This document shows, piece after piece, positions 1 to 7,306 of a stretch of 13,210 nt of DNA (position 1 is its first letter; each line of letters begins with the position of its first letter). This DNA comes from Thiotrichaceae bacterium UBA7359. Lineage in GTDB: Bacteria; Pseudomonadota; Gammaproteobacteria; Eutrophobiales; Eutrophobiaceae. The stretch spans positions 1 to 13,210 of the forward strand of contig CAJJDJ010000107.1 of the NCBI GenBank assembly GCA_905182825.1. The letters run 5' to 3'. A program made the translations under genes and the position numbers. Under the pieces are notes generated by a model that saw only the letters and a list, made by a program, of their open reading frames with translations, was not told the origin of the DNA and did no database searches.

Positions 1-38
1 TTTTGATGGAGCGTCTACGTAGGTATTATCTTGATTAG
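1..38 (+). pseudogene. glyS: GlyS (glycyl-tRNA synthetase beta) upstream piece, ends at in-frame TAG
   Basis: In the frame beginning at base 3 the translation is LMERLRRYYLD followed by TAG at 36-38, then NVSNDTFESVLA. The ERLR-x-YYLD segment followed by a Gln/Glu-Gly and an 'S.D...AVLA' stretch is the usual run leading into the C-terminal anticodon-binding (DALR) domain of the beta subunit of bacterial tetrameric glycyl-tRNA synthetase. The TAG stands where the family normally has Gln or Glu, so a single CAG-to-TAG change would explain it. The reading frame is the same on both sides, so this is a nonsense codon and not a frameshift. The rest of the gene lies upstream of the window. I assign GlyS from memory of the family. 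Confidence 0.7.
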
Positions 39-41
39 AAT

Positions 42-494
42 GTGAGTAATGATACTTTTGAATCGGTGCTTGCGATAAATACTAGCAAGCCACTTGATTT
101 TCACCATAGACTAACCGCGGTGACTGAATTTAGAAAACTCGCCGAAGCGGATAGTCTGGCTGCTGCCAATAAACGTATCAATAATATACTTAAAAAATCC
201 GACTTTAATAATATATTGAAAGTAAAAGACAACTTGCTGTCTGAGGAATCTGAAATTTTGCTGTCAGAAACTTTAAAGGAATATCAGAAAAAAGTTGTGC
301 CTATGATTAATGATCGTGATTATAAATCTGCATTGACTAAATTAGCAGGATTACGTGAAAGTGTAGATAATTTTTTTGATAATGTAATGGTGATGTGTGA
401 CGATGATGATATTAAAAATAATCGTTTGGCATTGCTTAACAATTTAAATTCATTGTTTCTGCAAACGGCAGATATTTCTAAACTTCAAGGATAA
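42..494 (+). CDS. glyS: GlyS C-terminal anticodon-binding (DALR) segment, downstream of an in-frame TAG
   Basis: These 150 residues match the last part of the glycyl-tRNA synthetase beta subunit. Recognisable runs are the 'F..R..AV..F..L' helix, LAAANKRINNILKKSD, 'Y..AL..LA.LRE.VD.FFD.VMVM', and the C-terminal 'NRL.LL..L..LFL..ADIS.LQ'. This domain recognises tRNA-Gly in the alpha2beta2 synthetase, which charges tRNA with glycine in the cytoplasm. The upstream family sequence continues in the same frame to base 3 but is broken by TAG at 36-38. GTG at 42, three bases after that stop, is the first possible start; it has no convincing ribosome binding site, so separate translation would rely on reinitiation. 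The end is intact: TAA at 492-494 lies 2 bases before gmhB, and AAGGA at 487-491 serves as the gmhB ribosome binding site. It is either the tail of a nonsense-bearing or suppressed glyS, or a separately translated half. Confidence 0.75.
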   Translation: MSNDTFESVLAINTSKPLDFHHRLTAVTEFRKLAEADSLAAANKRINNILKKSDFNNILKVKDNLLSEESEILLSETLKEYQKKVVPMINDRDYKSALTKLAGLRESVDNFFDNVMVMCDDDDIKNNRLALLNNLNSLFLQTADISKLQG

Positions 495-496
495 AC

Positions 497-1036
497 ATGG
501 CGCTTATCATTCTAGATCGGGATGGCGTAATCAATGAAGATTCCGATGACTATATAAAGTCGCCAGTAGAGTGGCAGCCGATCGCCGGAAGTCTCGAAGC
601 AATAGCAAAACTTTCTCAAAACGGCTATAAAATAGTTGTAGTAACGAATCAATCTGGTCTAGGTAGAGAGTTATTTACGGTTGAAGCTCTAAATGCCATA
701 CATATGAAAATGAATACACACCTCGCTCAATTTGGTGGAATCATTGATGCAGTTTTCTTTTGCCCACACATCCCAGAAGATAATTGTAATTGCCGTAAAC
801 CAAAACCCGGCTTATATAATGAAATTTCCGAACGACTCTGCGTTTCATTAAAAAAGGTTTTTTGCGTTGGTGACAAGATGACTGATATTCAAGCTATTCA
901 AAGTGCGGGCGGTAAACCCGTGCTAGTACGAACTGGTCAAGGTCAATCAGAAATTGATCAAGGCCTGGTTCCAGAGGGGATTCCTGTTTATGGTGACCTG
1001 GCCCAATTTATCGATGAAATTTTGACCACAAAATAA
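497..1036 (+). CDS. gmhB: D-glycero-D-manno-heptose 1,7-bisphosphate 7-phosphatase
   Basis: This 179-residue HAD-superfamily phosphatase removes the C7 phosphate of heptose 1,7-bisphosphate in the cytoplasm, a step toward ADP-heptose for the lipopolysaccharide inner core. Motif I is DRDGVIN at residues 7-13, with nucleophile D7 and acid/base D9. Motif II is TNQSG at 50-54. The zinc-binding loop typical of GmhB has C89, H91, C97 and C99, followed by RKPKPG with the motif III lysine. Motif IV is GDKMTD at 125-130. Length is normal for the family. The start at ATG 497 follows AAGGA at 487-491 by 5 bases. It sits between glyS and plsC with gaps of 2 bases on each side, so it is almost certainly cotranscribed with them, a common arrangement in gammaproteobacteria. 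No key residue is missing. Confidence 0.93.
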   Translation: MALIILDRDGVINEDSDDYIKSPVEWQPIAGSLEAIAKLSQNGYKIVVVTNQSGLGRELFTVEALNAIHMKMNTHLAQFGGIIDAVFFCPHIPEDNCNCRKPKPGLYNEISERLCVSLKKVFCVGDKMTDIQAIQSAGGKPVLVRTGQGQSEIDQGLVPEGIPVYGDLAQFIDEILTTK

Positions 1037-1038
1037 TC

Positions 1039-1764
1039 ATGCTTCTCATTCGCTCATTACTTTTTTATGTTGGCCAAATTATTAGCACCATATTATTTGC
1101 CCCACTAGGTCTTCTTGTATTTCCCTTAAGTTTTAAAACTCGTTATTACATCATAACTCGTTGGACAACTTTTAATCTTTGGTGGTTAAAAATTTGTTGT
1201 AACGTGGATTATGAGATTAAAGGTTTAGAAAATATTCCGGATCAAGCGTGTATTGTAATGTGCAAACACCAGTCGGTGTTTGAGACGTTAGCTTTACAAC
1301 TTATTTTTATTCCACAGGTATGGATATTGAAGCGTGAATTATTAAAAATACCTATCTATGGTTGGGGACTCGCATCAATGCAGCCCATCGCTATCGACCG
1401 CAGTTCTGTAATAAAATCATTTCGCCAAATCGTAACACAAGGTTGTCAGCGTTTAAAAGGAGGTCTATGGGTTATCATTTTTCCTGAAGGCACTCGTGTC
1501 GCACCAGGTGAAAAAAAAGCTTATCTTCCAGGAGGTGGCATGCTTGCTGTTAAGTCAAAAGCAAATATTATTCCCGTCGCTCACAACGCTGGTCATTTAT
1601 GGCCTCGAAATAGTCTGATTAAAAAACCAGGAACCATTACATTAGTTATCGGCCCAGTAATTGAATCTACAAACAAAAGCGCCAAAAAAATTACAATGGA
1701 AGTCGAGACCTGGATTGAAACTACGGTTAGTTCGCTGCCTGATTTTGTTACTGAGCCAAAATAA
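1039..1764 (+). CDS. plsC: 1-acyl-sn-glycerol-3-phosphate acyltransferase (PlsC family)
   Basis: This 241-residue enzyme acylates lysophosphatidic acid to phosphatidic acid at the inner membrane, in phospholipid synthesis. An N-terminal hydrophobic stretch at about residues 4-30 anchors it. The acyltransferase motifs appear in order: block I KHQSVFET with H77-x4-E82, block II around GWGLASMQPIAIDR at 108-121, block III FPEGTR at 148-153, and block IV IIPVAHNAG at 177-185. Block I has Glu where the textbook motif is H-x4-D; the KHQS..E variant is known in a proteobacterial PlsC subgroup, so I do not read it as damage. ATG 1039 lies 2 bases after the gmhB stop and lacks a clear ribosome binding site, suggesting translational coupling. 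The gene ends convergently with folD, only 10 bases away. Confidence 0.9.
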   Translation: MLLIRSLLFYVGQIISTILFAPLGLLVFPLSFKTRYYIITRWTTFNLWWLKICCNVDYEIKGLENIPDQACIVMCKHQSVFETLALQLIFIPQVWILKRELLKIPIYGWGLASMQPIAIDRSSVIKSFRQIVTQGCQRLKGGLWVIIFPEGTRVAPGEKKAYLPGGGMLAVKSKANIIPVAHNAGHLWPRNSLIKKPGTITLVIGPVIESTNKSAKKITMEVETWIETTVSSLPDFVTEPK

Positions 1765-1774
1765 TATTTTTTTA

Positions 1775-2641
1775 TTATACAGTTGGTATATTACCGCTGT
1801 ATCTTTCCGCAGCTATTACTGTATTAGCAATCAGCATAGTAATCGTCATTGGACCAACGCCTCCCGGAACGGGTGTGATCAAGCTAGCAACCTTCTTGAC
1901 ATCTTCGAAATCAACGTCGCCGACTAACTTGCCACTTTCAAGACGATTTATCCCAACGTCTATGACTACCGCTCCTTGTTTAACGTGTCCCGACTTGATC
2001 ATTTCAGGCTGACCCGTTGCAACAACGAGAATATCTGCATTAAGTGTATGCTTTTCCAACTCTTTAGTCTTTGAAGTGCATATAGTTACTGTTGCATCTT
2101 CCTGCAACAACATTATAGCCATTGGCTTGCCGACAATATTACTTCTGCCAACGATAACCGCATTTTGTCCTGATATTTTTACTTTACAATAATCTAGCAT
2201 GCGCATTATACCAAACGGTGTGCATGGTGGAAAAACTGTATTGCCTGTCATTAATGCTCCAACATTGTAGAGATGAAAACCATCAACATCCTTATCTTGC
2301 TTAATCATCTCTAGCACTTTACTTTCGCTAATGTGTTTTGGTAATGGTAGTTGTACCAAAATACCATTTATTTTTATTGCTTCATTTAATTCTTCGATTA
2401 ACTTCAGCAATGTTTTTTCAGATACATCTTCTGGTAGGTCATGAACCTCAGAGTGCAGGCCAACTTCATGGCAAGCCTTAATCTTGTTACTGACATAAAG
2501 TTTCGACGCAGCATTATCACCGACAATAATAACCGCGAGACCTGGTAGCACACCTTTTGCCTTAAGATTATCAGCTCGTTCCCTCCATTCTTTTCTAACA
2601 GCTTCGGAAATAGCTTTCCCATCGATTAATGCCGCACTCAT
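1775..2641 (-). CDS. folD: Bifunctional methylenetetrahydrofolate dehydrogenase / methenyl-THF cyclohydrolase
   Basis: This 288-residue cytoplasmic enzyme interconverts 5,10-methylene-THF, 5,10-methenyl-THF and 10-formyl-THF using NADP, supplying one-carbon units for purines and formyl-methionine. The N-terminal catalytic domain carries YVSNKIKAC at 49-57 with Y49 and the catalytic K53, and the QLPLP loop at 97-101. DVDGFH at 118-123 supplies the substrate aspartate D120. The nucleotide-binding domain has GRSNIVGKP at 165-173, and the C-terminal signature PGGVGPMT is at 259-266. Length is typical. The start is preceded by TAGGAG at a good distance on the minus strand. It is downstream of the arsM-like gene in the same direction, separated by 131 bases with a possible promoter, so it may be transcribed separately. 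Confidence 0.95.
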   Translation of the reverse strand: MSAALIDGKAISEAVRKEWRERADNLKAKGVLPGLAVIIVGDNAASKLYVSNKIKACHEVGLHSEVHDLPEDVSEKTLLKLIEELNEAIKINGILVQLPLPKHISESKVLEMIKQDKDVDGFHLYNVGALMTGNTVFPPCTPFGIMRMLDYCKVKISGQNAVIVGRSNIVGKPMAIMLLQEDATVTICTSKTKELEKHTLNADILVVATGQPEMIKSGHVKQGAVVIDVGINRLESGKLVGDVDFEDVKKVASLITPVPGGVGPMTITMLIANTVIAAERYSGNIPTV

Positions 2642-2723
2642 ACAAAACTCCTAAGATGATAATTGTTATAAGTTATTTTTATTTAATAATCAGAATATTA
2701 CTATGTTTCTATACTCTTTAAAT

Positions 2724-2754
2724 ATTATAAATGATTGACTCTTTACAATAACAA
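2724..2754 (-). promoter_or_regulatory. Possible sigma-70 promoter for folD
   Basis: On the minus strand TTGTTA (2749-2754) and a perfect TATAAT (2724-2729) are separated by 19 bases, about 80 bases upstream of the folD start. The -10 element is good and the spacing is long, so this is a weak call in very AT-rich DNA. Confidence 0.3.
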
Positions 2755-2772
2755 TCGATTAATAATCATAAA

Positions 2773-3894
2773 TCAACAGCATGAGCCGAGTGATTTACCA
2801 TTGTTTGTATAATTTGCCTGTTTAGTTTCCGAGGCGAGTCTTTTTGTTCCTAATGGTACACACCATTCCCGTGACTCATACTGATTAGCCGAATTGATCC
2901 TAATAAAGCTATCTTTATACGGATCTTTGCTTAATAAATTAAAGGTCCGTTCGCTGACTGCCATTCGTTCACCGCGCGGAAATTCACGCCCTTCATCATC
3001 AACTACAAAACTAAATGGACCACGATAAATAGCTGCATGACCCTTATCGAAACATCCTGCTTGTTCTCCTTTAATCGCTGTTAACGTTACAGAACGAAAT
3101 TCAATACCTTCAACAACCTGCCAAGGAGCTTCCGACCACTTGTCATAGGAAACGCCAATAAAACCGGCTTTTTGAAACATTTGCAACATCTCTAATTCTT
3201 GAAATGCACCTGATATACAACCACTCCAAAGATGTTTGTCTTTTTTTAAATATCCTGGAATTATTTCATCACTGATGATGTCTGATATTGCTATTCGACC
3301 ACCCGGTTTAGTCACGCGGAATATTTCATTAACTAATTGTTGCTTTTCCTGATCATTCACCAGATTTAATACGCAATTTGAAATCACTAGGTCAACTGAG
3401 TTATCTGCGATTAAAGGTGATTCTTGTGTGTGCTTTAGTTTCCATTCTTCTAAAGCAGCAAGATCATTTGCATTTTTTACAGGATTTGATCTCAACCAAG
3501 CTTCCATTGCATCGATATCAAGTGCCAAGTCCTGTATTTTTCCTTTTAAAAAATGAACGTTATCATTGCCAACTTTTTCAGCCATCTCTATTTGATATTT
3601 GCGAGACAAAGCCAACATATCATTATTCATATCAACGCCGATAATTTTTCCACTATCACCGACTAGTTGTGCGGCTATATAACAAATTTTTCCACTACCA
3701 CTACCCAAATCGAGCACTACATCGCCTTCTCGAACATAAAGTGAAGGATCGCCGCAGCCATAATCTTTTTCAATGATTTCTTCGGGTAATATTTTTAATA
3801 AATCTGTCTGATAATCAACCGGGCAACATAAAGATTCCTGACGCGCATTTGCACCCTCGGAATATCGTTCAAGAACTGCACTTTCTTTATTCAT
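2773..3894 (-). CDS. arsM: ArsM-type SAM-dependent (arsenite) methyltransferase
   Basis: This 373-residue Rossmann-fold methyltransferase has SAM motif I VLDLGSGSGK at 60-69, the acidic residue D88 ending beta-2, and a post-motif region VTKPGGR at 194-200. Cysteines stand where arsenite methyltransferases bind As(III): C23/C24 in SLCCPVDY, C174 in ISNCVLNLV, and C226 in WSGCISGAF. The protein ends in SCC (C372, C373). These features point to ArsM, which methylates arsenite to methylated arsenicals in the cytoplasm. Compared with short ArsM proteins it has an extra charged segment at about 120-165, before the VLNLV motif, and a roughly 90-residue C-terminal extension; similar long forms occur in marine bacteria. 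It starts 3 bases after the upstream hydroxylase gene ends, with AGGTGA as ribosome binding site, so the two are an operon. An ArsM-like enzyme with another substrate cannot be excluded. Confidence 0.75.
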   Translation of the reverse strand: MNKESAVLERYSEGANARQESLCCPVDYQTDLLKILPEEIIEKDYGCGDPSLYVREGDVVLDLGSGSGKICYIAAQLVGDSGKIIGVDMNNDMLALSRKYQIEMAEKVGNDNVHFLKGKIQDLALDIDAMEAWLRSNPVKNANDLAALEEWKLKHTQESPLIADNSVDLVISNCVLNLVNDQEKQQLVNEIFRVTKPGGRIAISDIISDEIIPGYLKKDKHLWSGCISGAFQELEMLQMFQKAGFIGVSYDKWSEAPWQVVEGIEFRSVTLTAIKGEQAGCFDKGHAAIYRGPFSFVVDDEGREFPRGERMAVSERTFNLLSKDPYKDSFIRINSANQYESREWCVPLGTKRLASETKQANYTNNGKSLGSCC

Positions 3895-3897
3895 ATT

Positions 3898-4719
3898 TCA
3901 CCTACTGATAAAAGGAGTTTTCAATATTTGTAATAGTTGGCCTGATGCGGGAACACGAAATTCATTAAGGCCAATAACCATATCATCATAGCCCGCCTTT
4001 GGTAAAAGACGATATGTTTTAAATAATTTATCCCAACTTGAAAGTATGTTGCCATAATTACTATCTGTTTCGTTTTTAGTAGCAGAATGGTGTATCCGAT
4101 GCATATCTGGTGTAACAATAAACACCCTTAGATACTTGTCCAACTTTGGATTAATCAATATATTGCTATGTGTAAACAATGCCGCCGCATTCAATAATAT
4201 TTCATAAAGAATAATCGCAAATGCTGCTGGCCCAATCAAGATTACTGCTGACATTTTATAGAATACGGACAGCACTATTTCAAAAGGGTGGAAACGGATA
4301 CCCGTCGTGACATCAATTTCTCGGTCGATGTGGTGTACACGATGGATTCGCCATAAGAAGTTGATTTTATGCGTGATCACATGCTGTATATATATGAGCA
4401 AATCAAAAATTATCAATGTTGAAGCAACATTGATTAAAAAAGGCATTTCTACGAAATTTAAAAGGCCGATATTGTTCTCAGATGCATATATTGCAACATC
4501 AAATAATGCTAACGGCACCAAAATACGAACAGCAATAATGTTGATTACTAACAATAAAATATTATTTACTTGTCGATACCAACTAGCTTGCTCAGATAAA
4601 CGCCTAGGCCTAAGTTGTTGCAGCCCCATGAGTATGAAAAACAAGATGACAAAGCTTGATAATCTTAAAATCATCTCATTTTCAATGAAAAACAGTTGGA
4701 ATTGAGTCATTTCATTCAT
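3898..4719 (-). CDS. Fatty acid hydroxylase / sterol desaturase family membrane protein
   Basis: This 273-residue integral membrane protein carries the di-iron histidine clusters of the superfamily: HVITH (H113, H117), HRVHH (H126, H129, H130), a single H144 in RFHPFE, H184, and HRIHH (H207, H210, H211). Hydrophobic segments lie at about 18-35, 52-75, 93-112 and 153-182. The histidines coordinate two irons on the cytoplasmic face for O2-dependent hydroxylation or desaturation of a lipid; the exact substrate cannot be read from sequence. The start at 4719 has no clear ribosome binding site, and M4 (4710) is an alternative. Its stop lies 3 bases before the arsM-like start, so the two are cotranscribed, which suggests a shared task such as modification of a lipid or arsenolipid, but this is only inference. 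It is divergent from hemB across 84 bases. Confidence 0.8.
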   Translation of the reverse strand: MNEMTQFQLFFIENEMILRLSSFVILFFILMGLQQLRPRRLSEQASWYRQVNNILLLVINIIAVRILVPLALFDVAIYASENNIGLLNFVEMPFLINVASTLIIFDLLIYIQHVITHKINFLWRIHRVHHIDREIDVTTGIRFHPFEIVLSVFYKMSAVILIGPAAFAIILYEILLNAAALFTHSNILINPKLDKYLRVFIVTPDMHRIHHSATKNETDSNYGNILSSWDKLFKTYRLLPKAGYDDMVIGLNEFRVPASGQLLQILKTPFISR

Positions 4720-4803
4720 ATGAACTTGATTATTATAATTTATTGTAATGCCGCTTTTGAGTTACACTTATAGACTCTAATCATAGACTTAAATTCAACA
4801 TAT
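4720..4803. promoter_or_regulatory. Divergent promoter region between the hydroxylase gene and hemB
   Basis: These 84 bases must hold the start signals for two divergent genes. On the minus strand a perfect TATAAT lies at 4732-4737, 12 bases before the hydroxylase start codon, without a convincing -35 box. On the plus strand only weak hexamers are visible. Neither gene has a clear Shine-Dalgarno sequence here. Confidence 0.35.
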
Positions 4804-5817
4804 ATGACTGTTAATTCACATAAAGGAACATCCCAAATATCACGACCTCGGCGTATGCGCAGTGATGAGTTTTCACGACGCTTAATGCGTGAGTCTATCA
4901 TTAGTGTAGATGATCTAATTTATCCAATATTTATTATTGAGGGCAAAAACCAACAAACAGCTATCGATTCGATGCCTGGCATAGTTCGACTCACTATTGA
5001 CTTGCTTATTAAAGAAGCCAAAGAGCTGATCGACCTTGGAATCCCTGCAATCGCCCTATTTCCAGTGGTTTCCGACGAAAAAAGGAGTGACCATGCAGCA
5101 GAAGCTTGGAACCCCACAGGTCTAATACAAACAGCTGTTAGAGAATTAAAGTCACATTATCCCGATCTCGGCGTAATAACAGATGTCGCATTAGATCCCT
5201 ATACGATGTCTGGTCAGGATGGTTTGACCGATAAAAATGGCTATGTCTTAAATGATGAAACTGTAGACGTTTTAGTAAAACAAGCTTTATCACATGCTGC
5301 TGCAGGTGCGGATATCGTTGCACCATCAGATATGATGGACGGTCGAATTGGCTGTATTCGAACCGCCCTAGAATCTGCAAATAATACCAATACGAAAATT
5401 CTTGCCTATTCGGCAAAATACGCATCAAGCTTTTATGGTCCATTTCGTGATGCCGTTGGCTCGGCAGATAAATTAGGTCATGGCAACAAATATACCTATC
5501 AAATGGATCCCGCTAATACCAATGAGGCTATCACCGAGGTTAAACTTGATTTAGAAGAAGGTGCTGACATGGTCATGGTCAAACCCGGCTTACCATATCT
5601 TGATATCGTATATCGAATTAAAATGACATTTGGTCGTCCGACTTATGTCTATCATGTCAGTGGCGAGTATGCGATGTTAAAGGCAGCAGCTCAAAATGGC
5701 TGGCTAGATGAAAAAAGTACTGTTATTGAATCATTACTCTCGTGTAAACGAGCCGGTGCAGATGCCATTTTCACTTATTATGCAAAACAAGTCGCTGAAT
5801 GGCTTCAAGCAACATAA
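4804..5817 (+). CDS. hemB: Porphobilinogen synthase (delta-aminolevulinate dehydratase)
   Basis: This 337-residue cytoplasmic enzyme condenses two 5-aminolevulinate molecules to porphobilinogen in haem and sirohaem synthesis. The two Schiff-base lysines are present: K205 in AYSAKYAS and K260 in MVKPGLPYLD. In the metal region DVALDPYTMSGQDG (127-140) the positions that hold cysteines in zinc enzymes are aspartates (D127, D131, D139), marking the Mg-dependent type known from Pseudomonas and relatives. The N-terminal RPRRMR (14-19), next to the arm region, is typical. Length is normal. ATG 4804 lacks a recognisable ribosome binding site, but the family's N-terminus fits this start. It stands alone, converging on ntrC across 85 bases in which I find no clear terminator hairpin. 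Confidence 0.95.
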   Translation: MTVNSHKGTSQISRPRRMRSDEFSRRLMRESIISVDDLIYPIFIIEGKNQQTAIDSMPGIVRLTIDLLIKEAKELIDLGIPAIALFPVVSDEKRSDHAAEAWNPTGLIQTAVRELKSHYPDLGVITDVALDPYTMSGQDGLTDKNGYVLNDETVDVLVKQALSHAAAGADIVAPSDMMDGRIGCIRTALESANNTNTKILAYSAKYASSFYGPFRDAVGSADKLGHGNKYTYQMDPANTNEAITEVKLDLEEGADMVMVKPGLPYLDIVYRIKMTFGRPTYVYHVSGEYAMLKAAAQNGWLDEKSTVIESLLSCKRAGADAIFTYYAKQVAEWLQAT

Positions 5818-5902
5818 TACTAAAAGAGAATATTTTAAGCTATTGGTTTCCACAAATCATGATAGTAAGTAGCATGTATAGTCCACTTTAAAAATAATTT
5901 GA

Positions 5903-7306
5903 TCAGACATCAATCTCTAACTGTTTTATTTTTCTTGTCAATGTATTGCGTCCCCACCCTAATAATTTAGAAGCATTATGACGACGGCCACCAGATTTTT
6001 TTAGGGCTTCTTTAATCAAGATTGATTCAAACCGTGGTACAGCATCTCGTAATATCTCTGTATCTCCTTTTAACAAACTGGACTCTACCCATTTTCGAAA
6101 TGTAATCTCCCATTCATCTGTTATTTCCATTATAACAGTATCCTGTTTTAGTTCTGGCGGCAGATCGTCAATATGAATTTCACTGCCTGAGGCCATCACC
6201 GTTACCCAACGACAAAAATTTTCAAGTTGCCGCACATTACCATGCCATGGCAACTCTGAAAGATAATCAGCTGTTGCAGGTAATAATTGTTTAATTTCTT
6301 CATTTAATTCACTAGCCGCAGTTTTCAAAAAGTGATTAATAAGTTCAATGATATCTGTACGTCTATCTCTCAATGGAGGAACATGAACTCTAATAACGTT
6401 GAGTCTATGTAATAAATCTTCTCTAAATTTATTTTCTTTAACGAGTTGTTCTAAGTTTTGATGTGTTGCTGCAATCACACGCACATCTACTTTAATTGGT
6501 GTATGTCCACCAACACGATAAAACTCACCTTGAGAAAGAATGCGAAGTAATCTTGTTTGTAAGTCAGCTGGCATATCTCCGATTTCATCAAGGAAAAGTG
6601 TGCCTCCATTAGCTTGTTCAAAGCGTCCTTGTCTTTGCCTGCTAGCACCTGTAAAAGCACCTTTTTCGTGTCCAAATAATTCTGACTCCAATAGATCTTT
6701 TGGTATTGCTGCTGTATTAATTGCAATAAACGCTTGGGTCGATCTTGGACTATGTGCGTGCAATGCACTAGCAACCAATTCTTTACCCGTACCTGTTTCA
6801 CCTGTAATCAAGACCGTTAAGTTTGAACTTGAGAGTCGACCTATTGCTTTAAACACTTCCTGCATGGCCGGTGCTGAGCCAATGATTGAGGTCTTTACAT
6901 CGACTACTTCATTTATAAAAACAGCTCTGTTATTCTGCTTGTGAGTGATAGCACGTTTAACCAAACTAACAACCTCATCAACATCAAATGGTTTTGGCAG
7001 ATATTCAAACGCGCCACCTTGAAATGCAGAAACAGCTCTATCGAGATCAGAATATGCTGTCATAATAATTACTGGTACACTTGGAGAATGTTCCTTAATT
7101 TTATTTAATAAAGTTATCCCATCCATACCAGGCATTCTTATATCAGATATGATTACATCAGGCTCCTCGCTAAGAATTAGCTTTAGCAAGTCCCCTGGCT
7201 TTGAAAAACTTTTAATTTCGACATCTGTTTTTTGTAAGGCTTTTTCTAACACCCAACGAATTGATTTATCATCATCCACTATCCAAACTGTATTTTTATC
7301 ATTCAT
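5903..7306 (-). CDS. ntrC: Nitrogen regulation response regulator NtrC (sigma-54 activator)
   Basis: Phosphorylated NtrC binds upstream enhancers and uses ATP hydrolysis to open sigma-54 promoters of nitrogen-assimilation genes. From ATG 7306 it has 467 residues. The receiver domain (about 1-120) has acidic pocket D11-D13, phosphoacceptor D55, T83 and K105. The AAA+ domain (about 140-370) has Walker A GETGTGKE at 169-176, the sigma-54 contact loop GAFTGA at 216-221, and Walker B LFLDEIGDMP at 237-246. The Fis-type helix-turn-helix lies at 439-462 (RRHNASKLLGWGRNTLTRKI). All signature residues are intact. A longer frame to 7363 exists, but it runs inside ntrB and adds residues foreign to the family. 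ATGATG at 7309/7306 with GGAG just upstream decides the start. The gene overlaps the end of ntrB by 8 bases, so the two are coupled. Confidence 0.95.
   Translation of the reverse strand: MNDKNTVWIVDDDKSIRWVLEKALQKTDVEIKSFSKPGDLLKLILSEEPDVIISDIRMPGMDGITLLNKIKEHSPSVPVIIMTAYSDLDRAVSAFQGGAFEYLPKPFDVDEVVSLVKRAITHKQNNRAVFINEVVDVKTSIIGSAPAMQEVFKAIGRLSSSNLTVLITGETGTGKELVASALHAHSPRSTQAFIAINTAAIPKDLLESELFGHEKGAFTGASRQRQGRFEQANGGTLFLDEIGDMPADLQTRLLRILSQGEFYRVGGHTPIKVDVRVIAATHQNLEQLVKENKFREDLLHRLNVIRVHVPPLRDRRTDIIELINHFLKTAASELNEEIKQLLPATADYLSELPWHGNVRQLENFCRWVTVMASGSEIHIDDLPPELKQDTVIMEITDEWEITFRKWVESSLLKGDTEILRDAVPRFESILIKEALKKSGGRRHNASKLLGWGRNTLTRKIKQLEIDV

Noticed and set aside
36..38. Genome-wide reassignment of TAG to an amino acid
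   Set aside because: glnA and the DUF4124 gene both end at TAG exactly where the proteins should end, so TAG works as a normal stop here. Local suppression remains possible.
1761..1780. Bidirectional terminator between plsC and folD
   Set aside because: There is only a 5-bp A/T stem (ATAAT/ATTAT) around a T run, too weak to call.
4307..4705. 132-codon plus-strand frame opposite the hydroxylase gene
   Set aside because: It is the antisense shadow of a gene with clear histidine motifs and has no family features of its own.
5818..5902. Terminator between hemB and ntrC
   Set aside because: Convergent genes make one likely, but I could not find a stem with a following T run.
6540..6944. 134-codon plus-strand frame opposite ntrC
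   Set aside because: It is antisense to the well-conserved AAA+ domain, has unlikely composition and no start signal.
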